DNA from: Rhodocyclales bacterium
GTDB lineage: Bacteria; Pseudomonadota; Gammaproteobacteria; Burkholderiales; Rhodocyclaceae
Assembly (NCBI GenBank): GCA_016192435.1
Contig: JACPUD010000120.1
Span: 1 to 64,000 of the forward strand
DNA length: 64,000 nt
Direction: 5' to 3'
The notes beneath the pieces are model-generated. The model was given only the letters and a program-made list of their open reading frames with translations. It was not told the origin of the DNA and did no database searches. How positions within the stretch are numbered: the first letter of the stretch is position 1; each line of letters begins with the position of its first letter. This document shows, piece after piece, positions 8,811 through 18,127 of the stretch. The translations under genes were made by a program, and so were the position numbers.

Positions 8811-10463
8811 ATGAACGGCGCCCAGGCATTGCTGCGCACACTCATCGACGCCGGTGTGACGACGTGTTTTACCAACCCCGGTACGTCCGAAATGCACTTT
8901 GTCGCCGCACTCGACACGGCACCCGAAATGCGGGCGGTACTGACCCTGTTCGAAGGCGTCGCCACGGGCGCGGCAGACGGTTACTCGCGCATGGCAGGCA
9001 AACCGGCCGCCACGCTGCTGCACCTGGGCTGCGGTTTGGGCAATGGCCTGGCGAATCTGCACAATGCCCGCAAGGGCAGAGTGCCGGTCGTCAATATCGT
9101 CGGCGATCATGCGACCACCCACGTCGGCTACGATGCCCCGCTGCAATCCGACATCGAGACCATCGCGCGCAACGTTTCGACCTGGGTGCGTACCTCGAAA
9201 AGCGCACAGGAGCTGAGCCGGGACGCGGTGGATGCGATCGCCGCCGCAACGGGTCCGTCTCGCGGAGTGGCAACCCTGATTCTTCCGGCAGACGTTTCCT
9301 GGAGCGACGGGGCACAGCCGATGCCACTTCATCCCTTCGCCATGCCGCCGGTAGCGACAAACGAGACGATCGCCGCCATTGCCGGAGCCCTGAGCGGGGG
9401 TGGCAAGACGGCACTTCTGCTTGGCGGCAGGGCGCTGCGCGAACCGGCGCTGCTGGCGGCATCCCGCATCGCACAGGCGACCGGGGCTGCCCTTTACGCA
9501 GAAGTCTTCCCGACGCGACTTGAGCGCGGCGCAGGCCTGCCAGCAGTCGAACGGATCGCCTACTTCGCGGAAATGGCCTCCGTCCAGTTGGCGGGCCTGG
9601 ACCACCTGATCCTGGTGGATGCAAAAGCTCCGGTGTCTTTCTTTGCCTACCCGGGAAAACAGAGCTATCTGGTGCCCGATGGCTGCCGACTGCACGAGCT
9701 GGCATCGTTCACCCAGGATGCGCTGGGCAGCCTGGAGGCGCTGGTGGACCGGCTCGGCGCCAGGGAGGTCAAGCCTCTGCTGCAGGAACCTTCTGTATTG
9801 GCGCGGCCCAGCGGTGCCCTTACCACCGACAAAGCTTGCCAGGCCATCGCCGCCGTTCTTCCCGTCGGTGCGATCATCTCCGACGAGGCGCAAACTTCGG
9901 GCTCCAAACTGGCGTCGCTGACGGCTCGTGCGCCACGGCACGACCTGCTGACCTTGACCGGCGGCGCCATCGGGCAGGGCCTGCCGGTGGCGGTAGGCGC
10001 CGCGCTTGCCTGTCCCGACCGCCCTGTCTTCGCGCTGGCAGGCGACGGCTCGGCGATGTACACGATCCAGGCCCTGTGGACCATGGCACGCGAGCAACTC
10101 AACGTGACCACGGTGATCTTCAATAATCGCTCATACGCCATTCTCAACATCGAGCTCCAGCGCGTGGGAGCGGAAGGCGCTGGAGAAGCGGCGAAATCGC
10201 AGCTCGATCTATCCACCCCGGCTCTTGATTTTGTGGCAATCGGCCACGGCATGGGAGTGCCTTCGGTCCGTGTCGAGTCCTGCGAAGAGCTGAACGCTGC
10301 CCTTGACCGCGCCGTCACTGAGCCAGGACCGCATCTCATCGAAGCGATCGTGCCCAGCGCATTTTCCGGATGGAAGCTCAAGGCCTTGCCGCACGTGATG
10401 AACGCGCTGGGCAAGATACCTCAGCCCATGGCCAAAGCACTTAAACGCAAGATCGCGCCCTGA
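8811..10463 (+). CDS. Thiamine diphosphate-dependent enzyme of the acetolactate synthase/benzoylformate decarboxylase superfamily
   Basis: 550 residues. The N-terminal domain has TNPGTSEMHF with the activating glutamate near residue 26; the C-terminal domain has the ThDP motif GDGSAMYTIQAL ending in FNN. Middle domain is Rossmann-like. It is clearly different from the true biosynthetic IlvI encoded at 26945-28654, and no small regulatory subunit lies nearby. The start at 8811 follows a purine-rich stretch (GAGGGAGA); longer in-frame sequence belongs to the FAD gene. Probably co-transcribed with that gene. It could be a decarboxylase or a carboligase; substrate cannot be told. Confidence 0.85.
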   Translation: MNGAQALLRTLIDAGVTTCFTNPGTSEMHFVAALDTAPEMRAVLTLFEGVATGAADGYSRMAGKPAATLLHLGCGLGNGLANLHNARKGRVPVVNIVGDHATTHVGYDAPLQSDIETIARNVSTWVRTSKSAQELSRDAVDAIAAATGPSRGVATLILPADVSWSDGAQPMPLHPFAMPPVATNETIAAIAGALSGGGKTALLLGGRALREPALLAASRIAQATGAALYAEVFPTRLERGAGLPAVERIAYFAEMASVQLAGLDHLILVDAKAPVSFFAYPGKQSYLVPDGCRLHELASFTQDALGSLEALVDRLGAREVKPLLQEPSVLARPSGALTTDKACQAIAAVLPVGAIISDEAQTSGSKLASLTARAPRHDLLTLTGGAIGQGLPVAVGAALACPDRPVFALAGDGSAMYTIQALWTMAREQLNVTTVIFNNRSYAILNIELQRVGAEGAGEAAKSQLDLSTPALDFVAIGHGMGVPSVRVESCEELNAALDRAVTEPGPHLIEAIVPSAFSGWKLKALPHVMNALGKIPQPMAKALKRKIAP

Positions 10464-10489
10464 TGATCATCTGCGCCGCGCGCCGGATT

Positions 10490-11353
10490 TCAGTCAGTTA
10501 CCGCTTGAGTATTCGTCCGTCCGGACAGCGCGGTGGCGAGGACGCCGCTGGCGACGATCAGGGCCACCCCCAGCCAGCCCGACCAGGGCAGGCTTTCGTC
10601 CCACAGCAGGATGCCGAAAGCGCTGGAAAACACTACGGTGCTGTACGCGAGGCTGGCCGAAACCAGGGTCTTGCCGCGTTTGTAGGCCGCGGTCATGCAC
10701 AGTTGGGCCAGCGCGCCGAAGCCGCCGACGCCGAGCAGCAGCAGCCCGCCGCGCAGGTCGATGGCATGGAAGGGATTGGCCAGCAGCAGCCAGGGCAGGC
10801 CGCCCAGGGCCGACATGGCGGAGAAATAGAACACCGTGCGCCACTCCGGCTCGCCCAGTTCGCCGAGGCGGCGCACGTTGAAATAGGCGATGCTGGAAAT
10901 GATCCCGGAGCCGAGGCCGAACAGGGCACCCAGCCACTGGTCGCGGGCCAGCGTCGGCTGCAGCAGCAGGATCACGCCGACGAAGCCTGCAGCGAGCGTA
11001 CCGTAGAAGCCGCGGCGCACCGGTTCCTTGAGCCACAACATTAGCAGCAGCGCGAGGAACAACGGCGATGTGTAGTTCAGCGTCACCGCGGCGGCCAGCG
11101 GAATCATGCTGATCGCGTAGAAGAACATCACCAGCGAGACGAAGCCGGACAGGCCGCGCACGACATGGGTTCGCGCGTGCGGCGTGGCCAGCGAGCGCCG
11201 GCGCAGCAGCACATAGGAACCGATGATCAGGGTCGCGATGAAGCCGCGCCAGAACACCAGTTCGGCGGCGGCGAACTGCGCCGAACCGAGCTTGACGCAA
11301 ACGCCCATGCAGGCGAAAAGCAGGCTTGCGGCGACCATCCAGAGTGATTGCAT
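10490..11353 (-). CDS. EamA/DMT-superfamily transporter
   Basis: 287 residues, about ten hydrophobic segments arranged as two EamA repeats, the ten-helix plan of the drug/metabolite transporter superfamily (RhaT/YdcZ-like permeases). The N-terminal repeat has SAQFAAAELVFWRGFIATL, where the F.R pair is common in EamA proteins. Inner membrane. Substrate unknown; known relatives export amino acids, nucleobases or other metabolites. It converges on the ThDP enzyme gene with a 26-bp gap and lies 51 bp downstream of the Rieske oxygenase gene on the same strand. Confidence 0.88.
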   Translation of the reverse strand: MQSLWMVAASLLFACMGVCVKLGSAQFAAAELVFWRGFIATLIIGSYVLLRRRSLATPHARTHVVRGLSGFVSLVMFFYAISMIPLAAAVTLNYTSPLFLALLLMLWLKEPVRRGFYGTLAAGFVGVILLLQPTLARDQWLGALFGLGSGIISSIAYFNVRRLGELGEPEWRTVFYFSAMSALGGLPWLLLANPFHAIDLRGGLLLLGVGGFGALAQLCMTAAYKRGKTLVSASLAYSTVVFSSAFGILLWDESLPWSGWLGVALIVASGVLATALSGRTNTQAVTD

Positions 11354-11404
11354 GAATGAAACGGGCGCCGGAGCAGCCCCGGCGCCCGCCTGACCTTTCC
11401 TGAA

Positions 11405-12505
11405 TCAGATGTGGCCGGCCATCACGCGCCGATAGAACTCATGGAAGTGCTGCATGCCGTCTTCCATCGGCGACTGGTAGGGGCCGACTTCGCTGCGTCC
11501 CTGCTTGAGCAGCGCGCGGCGGCCGCGGTCCATGCGTTCGCCGATGTCGTCGTCCTCGATCGCCGTCTCCATGTAGGCGGCCTGCTCGGCCTTGATGAAC
11601 TCGGGTTCGAACAGCGCGATGTCCTCGGGATAGTAGAACTCGACCACGTTCAGCGTGCGGTCGACGTCCTGCGGAATCAGCGTCGACACCACCAGCACGT
11701 GGGGATACCACTCGACCATGATGTTCGGATAATAGGTGAGCCAGATCGCGCCGTGCTTGGGTAATTCGCCCTTGTAGTATTCGAGCACCGCCTTGTGCCA
11801 GCGCTGGTAGGTGGCCGATCCCGGCTTGGCCAGCGAGGTGACGCCGACGCGCTGCACCGAATACCAGTCGCCGAACTGCCAGGTCAGGTCGTCGCAGGTG
11901 ACGAAGCCGCCGAGCCCCGGGTGATAAGGCACGACATGGTAGTCCTCGAGATAGACCTCGATGAAGGTCTTCCAGTTGTAATTGCACGGGTGCAGTTCGA
12001 CATGATCGAGCTTGTAGCCATCGAACTTGAGCTCGCTGCCGACCTTCATGCCGGCCAGGTCGGCATTGGCCGAACGCGGTCCCTTGAACAGCAGTCCCTG
12101 CCAGTTTTCCAGCTTCTGCTTGGCCAGGTTGAGGCAGGGATTCGTCGGAAAATGCGGCGCACCGATCAGTTCGCCGCCGCTGTCGTAGGTCCAGCGATGG
12201 ATCGGGCAGACGATGTTCCTGGCATTGCCGGCACCCTGCAACATGATCGCCTGGCGATGGCGGCAGACATTCGACATTTCGTAGCAGGCGTCGGGCTGGC
12301 GCACCAGCAGGCGCGCGTGATCGTGCCATTCCTGCGAACGGTAGTCATGCAGCTCGGGAATCATCAGTTCATGGCCGACATAGCCCGGGCCGGCGTCGAA
12401 GATCAGCTTTTTCTCCAGCTCGAAAAGCTTTTCGTCGAAATACCACGCAACCGGAAACTGCGATGCTCCCGGCGAGAGGAGCTTTCGCGAGCCAACTTCG
12501 GACAT
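11405..12505 (-). CDS. Rieske non-haem iron oxygenase, alpha subunit-like
   Basis: 366 residues. Rieske 2Fe-2S ligands are visible as C-R-H (CRHRQAIML) followed by C-P-I-H (CPIHRWTY). The C-terminal catalytic domain has the mononuclear iron site as H-x4-H in EDYHVVPYHPG. The start at 12505 (MSEVGSRKLL) is chosen over an ATG 54 bp upstream because it fits the usual length. No ferredoxin, reductase or beta subunit gene is adjacent. A similar oxygenase next to xseB-ispA-dxs is common in betaproteobacteria; its substrate there is not known to me. Divergent from xseB. Confidence 0.88.
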   Translation of the reverse strand: MSEVGSRKLLSPGASQFPVAWYFDEKLFELEKKLIFDAGPGYVGHELMIPELHDYRSQEWHDHARLLVRQPDACYEMSNVCRHRQAIMLQGAGNARNIVCPIHRWTYDSGGELIGAPHFPTNPCLNLAKQKLENWQGLLFKGPRSANADLAGMKVGSELKFDGYKLDHVELHPCNYNWKTFIEVYLEDYHVVPYHPGLGGFVTCDDLTWQFGDWYSVQRVGVTSLAKPGSATYQRWHKAVLEYYKGELPKHGAIWLTYYPNIMVEWYPHVLVVSTLIPQDVDRTLNVVEFYYPEDIALFEPEFIKAEQAAYMETAIEDDDIGERMDRGRRALLKQGRSEVGPYQSPMEDGMQHFHEFYRRVMAGHI

Positions 12506-12591
12506 GATTCCCAACCTCCAAGAGGGTTTACCCGGAAACCGGAAACGGACGGAAAACAAAGTTTCAGATCAGGCCGATGCCCACGTAGGCG

Positions 12592-12608
12592 GGCGTTGCG
12601 CCGAAACT
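12592..12608 (+). repeat. Short dispersed sequence B, copy 1
   Basis: The 17-mer GGCGTTGCGCCGAAACT recurs with one mismatch (A for G) at 42482-42498, also intergenic. It sits in the divergent Rieske-xseB gap. Only two copies were seen, so the family status is tentative. Confidence 0.4.
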
Positions 12609-12745
12609 GAAGGACCGTCAGGAGAGACAATCTGCGCTGAAAACCAGCCGCGCAATTGTAGCCAATTTGACCAGAGGGCGCACCTTAGGCTATTTTTACG
12701 GTTTTCCCTTGCCGCTGGTCACCGTTTTCGGCCAAGGCTTCACTC

Positions 12746-13042
12746 ATGGCCACACTCCCGAACACTGCTCCAGACACCGATTCAGCAAGCGCAAGCCCGT
12801 CGTTTGAAAGCGCCCTCAGCGAACTGGAGGGCATCGTCGCGGCGATGGAAGCCGGTCAAATGCCCTTGCAGGACGCGCTGGACGCCTACAAGCGCGGCGC
12901 CGCGCTGTTGCGCCAGTGTCAGGCCACCCTGGCCGCGGCGGAGCAGCAGATACGCATCCTGGACGCCGATGGCTTGCGCGACTTCGATGCCGCGCAGTTG
13001 GCCCCGGGGGATGCCGGGACCGAAGGCAAACAGGAAGGCTGA
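12746..13042 (+). CDS. xseB: Exodeoxyribonuclease VII small subunit XseB
   Basis: 98 residues with the XseB core: SFESALSELEGIVAAMEAG, MPLQDALDAYKRGAALLRQC and the AEQQI segment. XseB binds the large subunit XseA to form the nuclease that degrades single-stranded DNA to oligonucleotides. The alanine/serine-rich first 18 residues are longer than in E. coli. First gene of the xseB-ispA-dxs run, 7 bp before ispA, a linkage conserved in many proteobacteria. Cytoplasmic. Confidence 0.93.
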   Translation: MATLPNTAPDTDSASASPSFESALSELEGIVAAMEAGQMPLQDALDAYKRGAALLRQCQATLAAAEQQIRILDADGLRDFDAAQLAPGDAGTEGKQEG

Positions 13043-13049
13043 AACGCTC

Positions 13050-13934
13050 ATGGATTTCTTGACCTGGATGGACACCATCCAGCAGCGCACCGAGTCGGCC
13101 CTGGACGCCGCCCTGCCCGCGCCCGAACTCGCGCCCGCCCGCCTGCATGACGCGATGCGCTATGCGGTGCTGGGCGGCGGCAAGCGCGTGCGCCCCCTGC
13201 TCTGCCACGCGGCCGGCGCGATCTTCGAGGTCGACAGCAAGGTTCTGGACGCACCGGCGATCGCCGTCGAGCTGATCCACGCCTATTCGCTGGTGCATGA
13301 CGACCTGCCCTGCATGGACGACGACGACTTGCGCCGCGGCAAGCCCAGCTGCCACGTCCAGTTCGACCAGGCGACAGCCCTGTTGGTCGGCGATGCCTTG
13401 CAGACGCTGGCCTTCCAGACGCTTTCGACTCGCCTCGCCGGCATCGCCGCGGCGCGCCAGCTAGACATGCTGCATCTGCTGGCGGTCGCCTCCGGGTCGC
13501 GCGGCATGGCCGGCGGCCAGGCCATCGACCTTGCCGCGGTAGGCCAGCAGCTGAGCATCGGCGAGCTGGAATATATGCATATTCACAAGACCGGGGCGCT
13601 GATCCGCGCTGCAGTATTGCTGGGCGCCCATTGCGGCGAAGCTGCGCCGGATGCCCTGGAGCACCTGCGGCACTTCGCCAACCGCATCGGACTGCTGTTC
13701 CAGGTGGTTGACGATATCCTCGACGCCGAAGCCAGCACCGCCACCCTGGGCAAGACCGCTGGCAAGGATGCCGCGCAGAACAAACCAACCTACGTCAATA
13801 TCCTCGGCGCAAGAGAAGCGAAAACCATGGCAAGCAAACTGAGACAGGACGCGCACGACGCACTGGCGCCGTTCGGCGGCTCCGCCCGGCGCCTGCACGA
13901 ACTTGCCGATTTCATCGTCGAGCGGACTTTCTGA
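13050..13934 (+). CDS. ispA: Farnesyl diphosphate synthase IspA
   Basis: 294 residues, trans-polyprenyl synthase. First aspartate-rich motif at about 86-94 ([12 protein letters not shown]) and second at about 220-224 (DDILD) bind the Mg-diphosphates; [10 protein letters not shown] near 46 binds IPP. Condenses IPP with DMAPP and GPP to farnesyl diphosphate, feeding quinones, undecaprenyl phosphate and haem O. The start at 13050 was chosen over a much longer upstream frame that overlaps xseB. Its stop overlaps the dxs start by one base (TGATG). Confidence 0.95.
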   Translation: MDFLTWMDTIQQRTESALDAALPAPELAPARLHDAMRYAVLGGGKRVRPLLCHAAGAIFEVDSKVLDAPAIAVELIHAYSLVHDDLPCMDDDDLRRGKPSCHVQFDQATALLVGDALQTLAFQTLSTRLAGIAAARQLDMLHLLAVASGSRGMAGGQAIDLAAVGQQLSIGELEYMHIHKTGALIRAAVLLGAHCGEAAPDALEHLRHFANRIGLLFQVVDDILDAEASTATLGKTAGKDAAQNKPTYVNILGAREAKTMASKLRQDAHDALAPFGGSARRLHELADFIVERTF

Positions 13935-15796
13935 TGAGCTATCCGCTGCTCGACTGCATCCAATCCCCGGCCGACCTGCGCACCCTGGAACGCGACCAGT
14001 TGCCCCTGGTCGCCGCCGAACTGCGGGCCTTCCTGCTCGAATCGGTATCGAAAACCGGGGGCCACCTGTCGTCCAATCTCGGCACGGTCGAGCTGACCGT
14101 GGCGCTGCATTATGTGTTCGACACGCCCGAGGACAGGCTGGTGTGGGACGTCGGTCATCAAACCTATCCGCACAAGGCGCTGACCGGCCGGCGTGCCGGC
14201 ATGGAACGCCTGCGCATGAAGGGCGGCGTATCTGGCTTTCCGCGCCGCAGCGAGAGCGAATACGACACCTTCGGCGTCGGCCATTCATCCACCTCGATCT
14301 CCGCCGCGCTGGGCATGGCCGTCGCGGCACGCAACCGGGATGAGGAAAGGCGTGTGGTGGCGATCATCGGCGACGGCGCGATGTCGGCCGGCCAGGCCTT
14401 CGAGGCGCTCAACAACGCCGGCGTGATCGACGCCAATCTGCTGGTCATTCTCAACGACAACGACATGTCGATCTCGCCGCCGGTCGGCGCGCTCAACAAG
14501 TATCTGGCGCGCCTGCTCTCGGGCGGCACCTTCAATGCCGCGCGCCGCGCCGGCGAGAAGGTGCTGGCGGTGATGCCCAACGTACTCGAGTTCGCCAACC
14601 GCGTCGAGGAGCACGTCAAGGGCATGATCTCGCCCGGCACACTGTTCGAGGAATTCGGCTTCAACTACCTCGGCCCGATCGACGGCCACGACCTCGATGC
14701 GCTGATTCCAACGCTGCAGAACCTGCGCAAGCTCAAGGGACCGCAGTTCCTCCACGTCATCACCCGCAAAGGCCAGGGCTACAAGCTGGCCGAAGCCGAT
14801 CCGATCCTTTACCACGGCGTCGGCAAGTTCGATGCCGCGAATGGCATCGAACCGGCCAAGGCACCCAGCCGGCTGACCTACACCCAGGTCTTCGGCGACT
14901 GGTTGTGCGACCAGGCGCAGGCCGATCCGCGCGTGATCGGAATCACGCCGGCAATGCGCGAGGGCTCGGGCATGGTCCGCTTCGCCCAGGAATTTCCCCG
15001 GCGCTACTTCGATGTCGGCATCGCCGAGCAGCATGCCGTCACCTTTGCCGGCGGGCTCGCTTGCGAGGGCATGAAGCCGGTGGTCGCCATCTATTCGACG
15101 TTTCTCCAGCGCGCCTATGACCAGCTGATTCACGACATCGCCCTGCAGAATCTTCCGGTGGTGTTCGCCATCGACCGCGGCGGACTGGTCGGCGCCGATG
15201 GCGCCACCCATAACGGCGCATTCGACTTGTCTTACCTCACCTGCATCCCCAATTTGGTGGTGATGACTCCGAGTGATGAAAACGAATGCCGCAAGATGCT
15301 GTCCACCGCGCTGACCCTGAACGGGCCAAGTGCGGTGCGCTATCCGCGCGGCAGCGGTCCGGGAGCCGCCATAGAGCCGGGGCTCACGACGCTGCCGACG
15401 GGCAAGGGCGAACTCCGGCGCCAGGGGCAGCGAGTCGCTCTGCTGGCTTTCGGCGCCATGCTCGCACCGGCGCTCAAGGCCGCCGCGACGCTAGACGCCA
15501 CGGTCGCCAACATGCGCTTCGTCAAACCATTGGACGGCAAGCTGGTCGAAGAACTTGCCGCAAGCCACGAATTGCTGGTTACGATAGAAGAGAATGCCTT
15601 GATCGGCGGTGCCGGTGCCGAGGTGGCGCGTGCCCTGGAAACCTCGGGCCTGCGTACCCCCCTGTTGCGCCTGGGACTGCCGGACCATTTCATCGACCAC
15701 GGCGACTCGGCCTTGCTGCTGGCTGAAATCGGCCTCGACGAAGCGGGTATTTTGCGCAGCGTTGAGGCGCGACTGGCCGCTGAAATTAATAGTTGA
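13934..15796 (+). CDS. dxs: 1-deoxy-D-xylulose-5-phosphate synthase Dxs
   Basis: 620 residues, full length for the family. Makes DXP from pyruvate and glyceraldehyde 3-phosphate, the first step of the MEP isoprenoid pathway and also a source for thiamine and pyridoxal synthesis. ThDP motif [15 protein letters not shown] near residue 146 with LNDNDMSIS as its end; transketolase-like pyrimidine domain with [15 protein letters not shown]. Translationally coupled to ispA by TGATG, so precursor and prenyl chain synthesis share an operon. Confidence 0.97.
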   Translation: MSYPLLDCIQSPADLRTLERDQLPLVAAELRAFLLESVSKTGGHLSSNLGTVELTVALHYVFDTPEDRLVWDVGHQTYPHKALTGRRAGMERLRMKGGVSGFPRRSESEYDTFGVGHSSTSISAALGMAVAARNRDEERRVVAIIGDGAMSAGQAFEALNNAGVIDANLLVILNDNDMSISPPVGALNKYLARLLSGGTFNAARRAGEKVLAVMPNVLEFANRVEEHVKGMISPGTLFEEFGFNYLGPIDGHDLDALIPTLQNLRKLKGPQFLHVITRKGQGYKLAEADPILYHGVGKFDAANGIEPAKAPSRLTYTQVFGDWLCDQAQADPRVIGITPAMREGSGMVRFAQEFPRRYFDVGIAEQHAVTFAGGLACEGMKPVVAIYSTFLQRAYDQLIHDIALQNLPVVFAIDRGGLVGADGATHNGAFDLSYLTCIPNLVVMTPSDENECRKMLSTALTLNGPSAVRYPRGSGPGAAIEPGLTTLPTGKGELRRQGQRVALLAFGAMLAPALKAAATLDATVANMRFVKPLDGKLVEELAASHELLVTIEENALIGGAGAEVARALETSGLRTPLLRLGLPDHFIDHGDSALLLAEIGLDEAGILRSVEARLAAEINS

Positions 15797-15822
15797 GTAA
15801 ATTCGTCGGATAATGATATAGT
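15793..15822 (+). promoter_or_regulatory. Possible sigma-70 promoter for folE2
   Basis: TTGAGT at 15793-15798, overlapping the dxs stop, and TATAGT at 15817-15822, separated by 18 bp in an AT-rich patch. It stands 53 bp before the chosen folE2 start. No transcript evidence. Confidence 0.45.
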
Positions 15823-15875
15823 CGTTAGCCCAAATCCGACAGCCACCCAAAATCAGAATGAATTGCAGGAATCCC

Positions 15876-16682
15876 ATGGCCCCACCCGAAAAATCCGTCA
15901 TTGCCGACGTTCAAAGCACCCCGGATTCGCGCCAGTTGCCGATCAACAAGGTCGGCATCAAGGACATACGCCATCCGTTCAAGGTATTGGACAAGAGCGG
16001 CGGCGTGCGTCACACCATCGCCAATTTCAACATGTATGTCGGGCTGCCGCATAATTTCAAGGGCACCCACATGTCGCGTTTCGTCGAGATCCTCAACTCG
16101 CACGAGGAAGAAATATCGGTTGAAAGTTTCGAAACCATGTTGCGCGAAATGGTCACCCGCCTGGAGGCGGCGACCGGGCATCTCGAAATGAGCTTCCCGT
16201 ATTTCATCAACAAGGTGGCACCGGTATCCGGCGTCAAGAGCCTGATGGATTACGACGTGACCTTCATCGGTGAAATCATCGAAGGCGGCCGCTACCGGCA
16301 GACCATCAAGGTCGTGGTCCCGGTCACGAGCCTGTGCCCCTGCTCGAAGAAGATCTCCGAGCGCGGCGCGCACAACCAGCGCTCGCACGTCACCATCACC
16401 GCGACCACCAACCAGTTGGTGTGGATCGAGGACATCGTGCGCATGGCCGAAACCCAGGCTTCGTGCGAGCTGTTCGGGCTGCTCAAGCGCCCCGACGAGA
16501 AGTTCGTCACGGAGCGGGCCTACGACAATCCGAAATTCGTCGAGGATCTGGTGCGCGATGTCGCCGGCGCGCTCAATGCCGACCCGCGCATCGATGCCTA
16601 TGTGGTCGAAAGCGAAAACTTCGAATCGATCCACAATCATTCGGCCTATGCGCTGATCGAGTGGGACAAGAAACACTTCTGA
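15876..16682 (+). CDS. folE2: GTP cyclohydrolase I type 2, FolE2
   Basis: 268 residues from the ATG at 15876, preferred over one 18 bp upstream because AGGAA sits six bases before it. FolE2 converts GTP to dihydroneopterin triphosphate, the first step to folate and, through QueD, to queuosine. The signature [19 protein letters not shown] contains the metal-binding cysteine of the family, and [15 protein letters not shown] lies near the end. FolE2 is the metal-flexible form, often used when zinc is limiting; no Zur site was recognised. Notably tgt and queA for queuosine are also in this window. Confidence 0.95.
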   Translation: MAPPEKSVIADVQSTPDSRQLPINKVGIKDIRHPFKVLDKSGGVRHTIANFNMYVGLPHNFKGTHMSRFVEILNSHEEEISVESFETMLREMVTRLEAATGHLEMSFPYFINKVAPVSGVKSLMDYDVTFIGEIIEGGRYRQTIKVVVPVTSLCPCSKKISERGAHNQRSHVTITATTNQLVWIEDIVRMAETQASCELFGLLKRPDEKFVTERAYDNPKFVEDLVRDVAGALNADPRIDAYVVESENFESIHNHSAYALIEWDKKHF

Positions 16683-16717
16683 TCCCACGCGGCGGCGGCT
16701 GACCGTTCCAAGCACAA

Positions 16718-16749
16718 CGGGCCGCCCGGAGTATCCTCCGGGCGGCCCG
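16718..16749 (+). terminator. Strong hairpin after folE2, probable terminator
   Basis: Perfect 14-bp inverted repeat (CGGGCCGCCCGGAG / CTCCGGGCGGCCCG) with a four-base loop, 35 bp after the folE2 stop. The following bases CTTTGCTG give only a weak T-tract, so it may work in part with Rho. Confidence 0.6.
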
Positions 16750-16780
16750 CTTTGCTGTCTGCTACCGGAATCAGGTCCGG

Positions 16781-16932
16781 CGCGTAAGTTTTTAGCGCAG
16801 GCAAGCCCGCGCTGAAAACTTACACTGCGAGAGCTTTTAGCGCAGGCAAGCCTGCGCTGAAAACTTACACTGCGAGAGCTTTTAGCGCAGGCAAGCCTGC
16901 GCTGAAAACTTACACTCTTCGCGTAAGTTTTT
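16781..16932 (-). repeat. Three tandem 45-bp palindromic units inserted at the 3' end of rplS, flanked by a 13-bp direct repeat
   Basis: Units begin at 16790, 16835 and 16880 (the last is partial, to about 16917). Each carries AGCGCAGGC-AA-GCCTGCGCT, so each can fold back, and the second copy is near identical to the third. The flanks 16781-16793 and 16920-16932 are the same 13 bases (CGCGTAAGTTTTT on plus). On the minus strand the outer flank continues AAACTTACGCGCCGGACC TGA, which reads KLTRRT-stop, matching the C-terminus of the present RplS (KLTRRV). This looks like insertion or expansion within the old rplS end. Runs of T precede and runs of A follow each stem, so it is not a standard terminator. 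Confidence 0.85.
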
Positions 16933-17272
16933 CCTTGATGCGCGCCGACTTGCCGGAACGATCGCGCAGGTAGTACAGCTTGGCGCGACGCACGTCGCCG
17001 CGACGCTTGACCTCGATGCTGGCGATCAGCGGCGAGTAAGTCTGGAAGGTGCGCTCGACGCCCTCGCCAGACGAAATCTTGCGCACGATGAAGTTCGAAT
17101 TGAGACCGCGATTGCGCTTGGCAATGACGACGCCTTCGAAAGCCTGGACACGTTTGCGATCGCCTTCGACCACATTCACATTGACGATCACGGTGTCGCC
17201 CGGTGCGAACGCGGGAACGGTCTTGCCCAGGCGTTCGATTTCTTCGTTTTCGAGTTGCTGAAGCAGGTTCAT
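16910..17272 (-). CDS. rplS: 50S ribosomal protein L19
   Basis: 120 residues, full-length L19, at the 30S-50S interface. Starts [17 protein letters not shown] and contains the conserved [23 protein letters not shown] and [28 protein letters not shown] segments (interrupted here for brevity). Last gene of rpsP-rimM-trmD-rplS, the near-universal order, 87 bp after trmD. The final codon and stop (GTG TAA) belong to the tandem repeat described at 16781-16932; the probable original ending, Thr then TGA, lies 139 bp further on. Confidence 0.97.
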   Translation of the reverse strand: MNLLQQLENEEIERLGKTVPAFAPGDTVIVNVNVVEGDRKRVQAFEGVVIAKRNRGLNSNFIVRKISSGEGVERTFQTYSPLIASIEVKRRGDVRRAKLYYLRDRSGKSARIKEKLTRRV

Positions 17273-17359
17273 GCTTTACTCCGTCATTTATGGCTGCGGT
17301 TACTGCCCGCCAACCTTGCGCCCAGAGCAGGACCGACAAGGTCCTGATACGCGCCGTTT

Positions 17360-18127
17360 CTAATTACCTTGCCGCTGGAATTCCGCCAGCAGTTCGGCCT
17401 CTTCACTACTCAACACCCTCGTCTCCAGGAGATCCGGGCGCCGTTGCCAGGTCCGTCCCAGCGCCTGCTTCAGGCGCCAGCGGCGGATCCTTTCGTGGTT
17501 GCCGGACAACAAAACCTCCGGCACCGTCGATCCTTCATACACTTCCGGCCGCGTGTAATGCGGACAGTCGAGCAAACCGGCGGCAAATGAATCCTCCACC
17601 GCCGAAGCCTCGTCATTCAATGCACCCGGCAACTGCCTGATGCAGGCGTCCATCAAGGCCATCGCCGCCAATTCGCCGCCGGAAAGCACAAAATCCCCCA
17701 GCGACAACTCCTCATCCACGCAGCGCTCGATCAGCCGCTCGTCAATTCCCTCGTAGCGTCCGCAGAGCAGAATCGCCCCGGAACTTGCCGCCAGTTCCAC
17801 CACCCGCCGCTGGGCAATCGGCGCCCCTTGCGGCGATAGATAAATCACCTTCGGCGTAGTGCCAGCGTCAACTCCCGCGGCCGCTTTTGCCGCCGCCTTA
17901 GCGGCACCGATCGCCTGCTCCAGCGGCGACGCCATCATCACCATGCCGGGACCGCCACCGTAAGGCCGGTCATCCACCGTGCGATGCACATCCTGCGTCC
18001 ACTGCCGCGGATTCCAGCACTCGAGCTGCCACAAGCCACGCTCCAATGCCCGCCGCGTTATTCCCGATGCGGTAAGTGCCGCAAACATCTCGGGGAACAG
18101 CGTGACGACGTCGAAGCGCAAGCTCAC
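17360..18127 (-). CDS. trmD: tRNA (guanine-N1)-methyltransferase TrmD
   Basis: 255 residues from a GTG that overlaps the rimM stop (GTGA); an ATG 15 bp upstream is possible. SPOUT-fold enzyme that methylates G37 of tRNAs reading CNN-type codons, preventing +1 frameshifts. Seen: LFPEMF near the start, [26 protein letters not shown] of the trefoil knot, and [14 protein letters not shown]. The loop [20 protein letters not shown] is longer than in E. coli; the added part, residues about 85-92, is a dispersed repeat copy. Confidence 0.96.
   Translation of the reverse strand: MSLRFDVVTLFPEMFAALTASGITRRALERGLWQLECWNPRQWTQDVHRTVDDRPYGGGPGMVMMASPLEQAIGAAKAAAKAAAGVDAGTTPKVIYLSPQGAPIAQRRVVELAASSGAILLCGRYEGIDERLIERCVDEELSLGDFVLSGGELAAMALMDACIRQLPGALNDEASAVEDSFAAGLLDCPHYTRPEVYEGSTVPEVLLSGNHERIRRWRLKQALGRTWQRRPDLLETRVLSSEEAELLAEFQRQGN
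17853..17875 (+). repeat. Dispersed 23-bp repeat, copy 4 (inside trmD)
   Basis: Core GCCAGCGTCAACT, one mismatch to the consensus. Encodes GVDAGTTP on the minus strand, in a surface loop of TrmD after an alanine-rich helix. Confidence 0.65.

Noticed and set aside
16790-16917. Tandem repeats as a CRISPR array
   Set aside because: Units abut with a strict 45-bp period and no variable spacers; no cas genes nearby.
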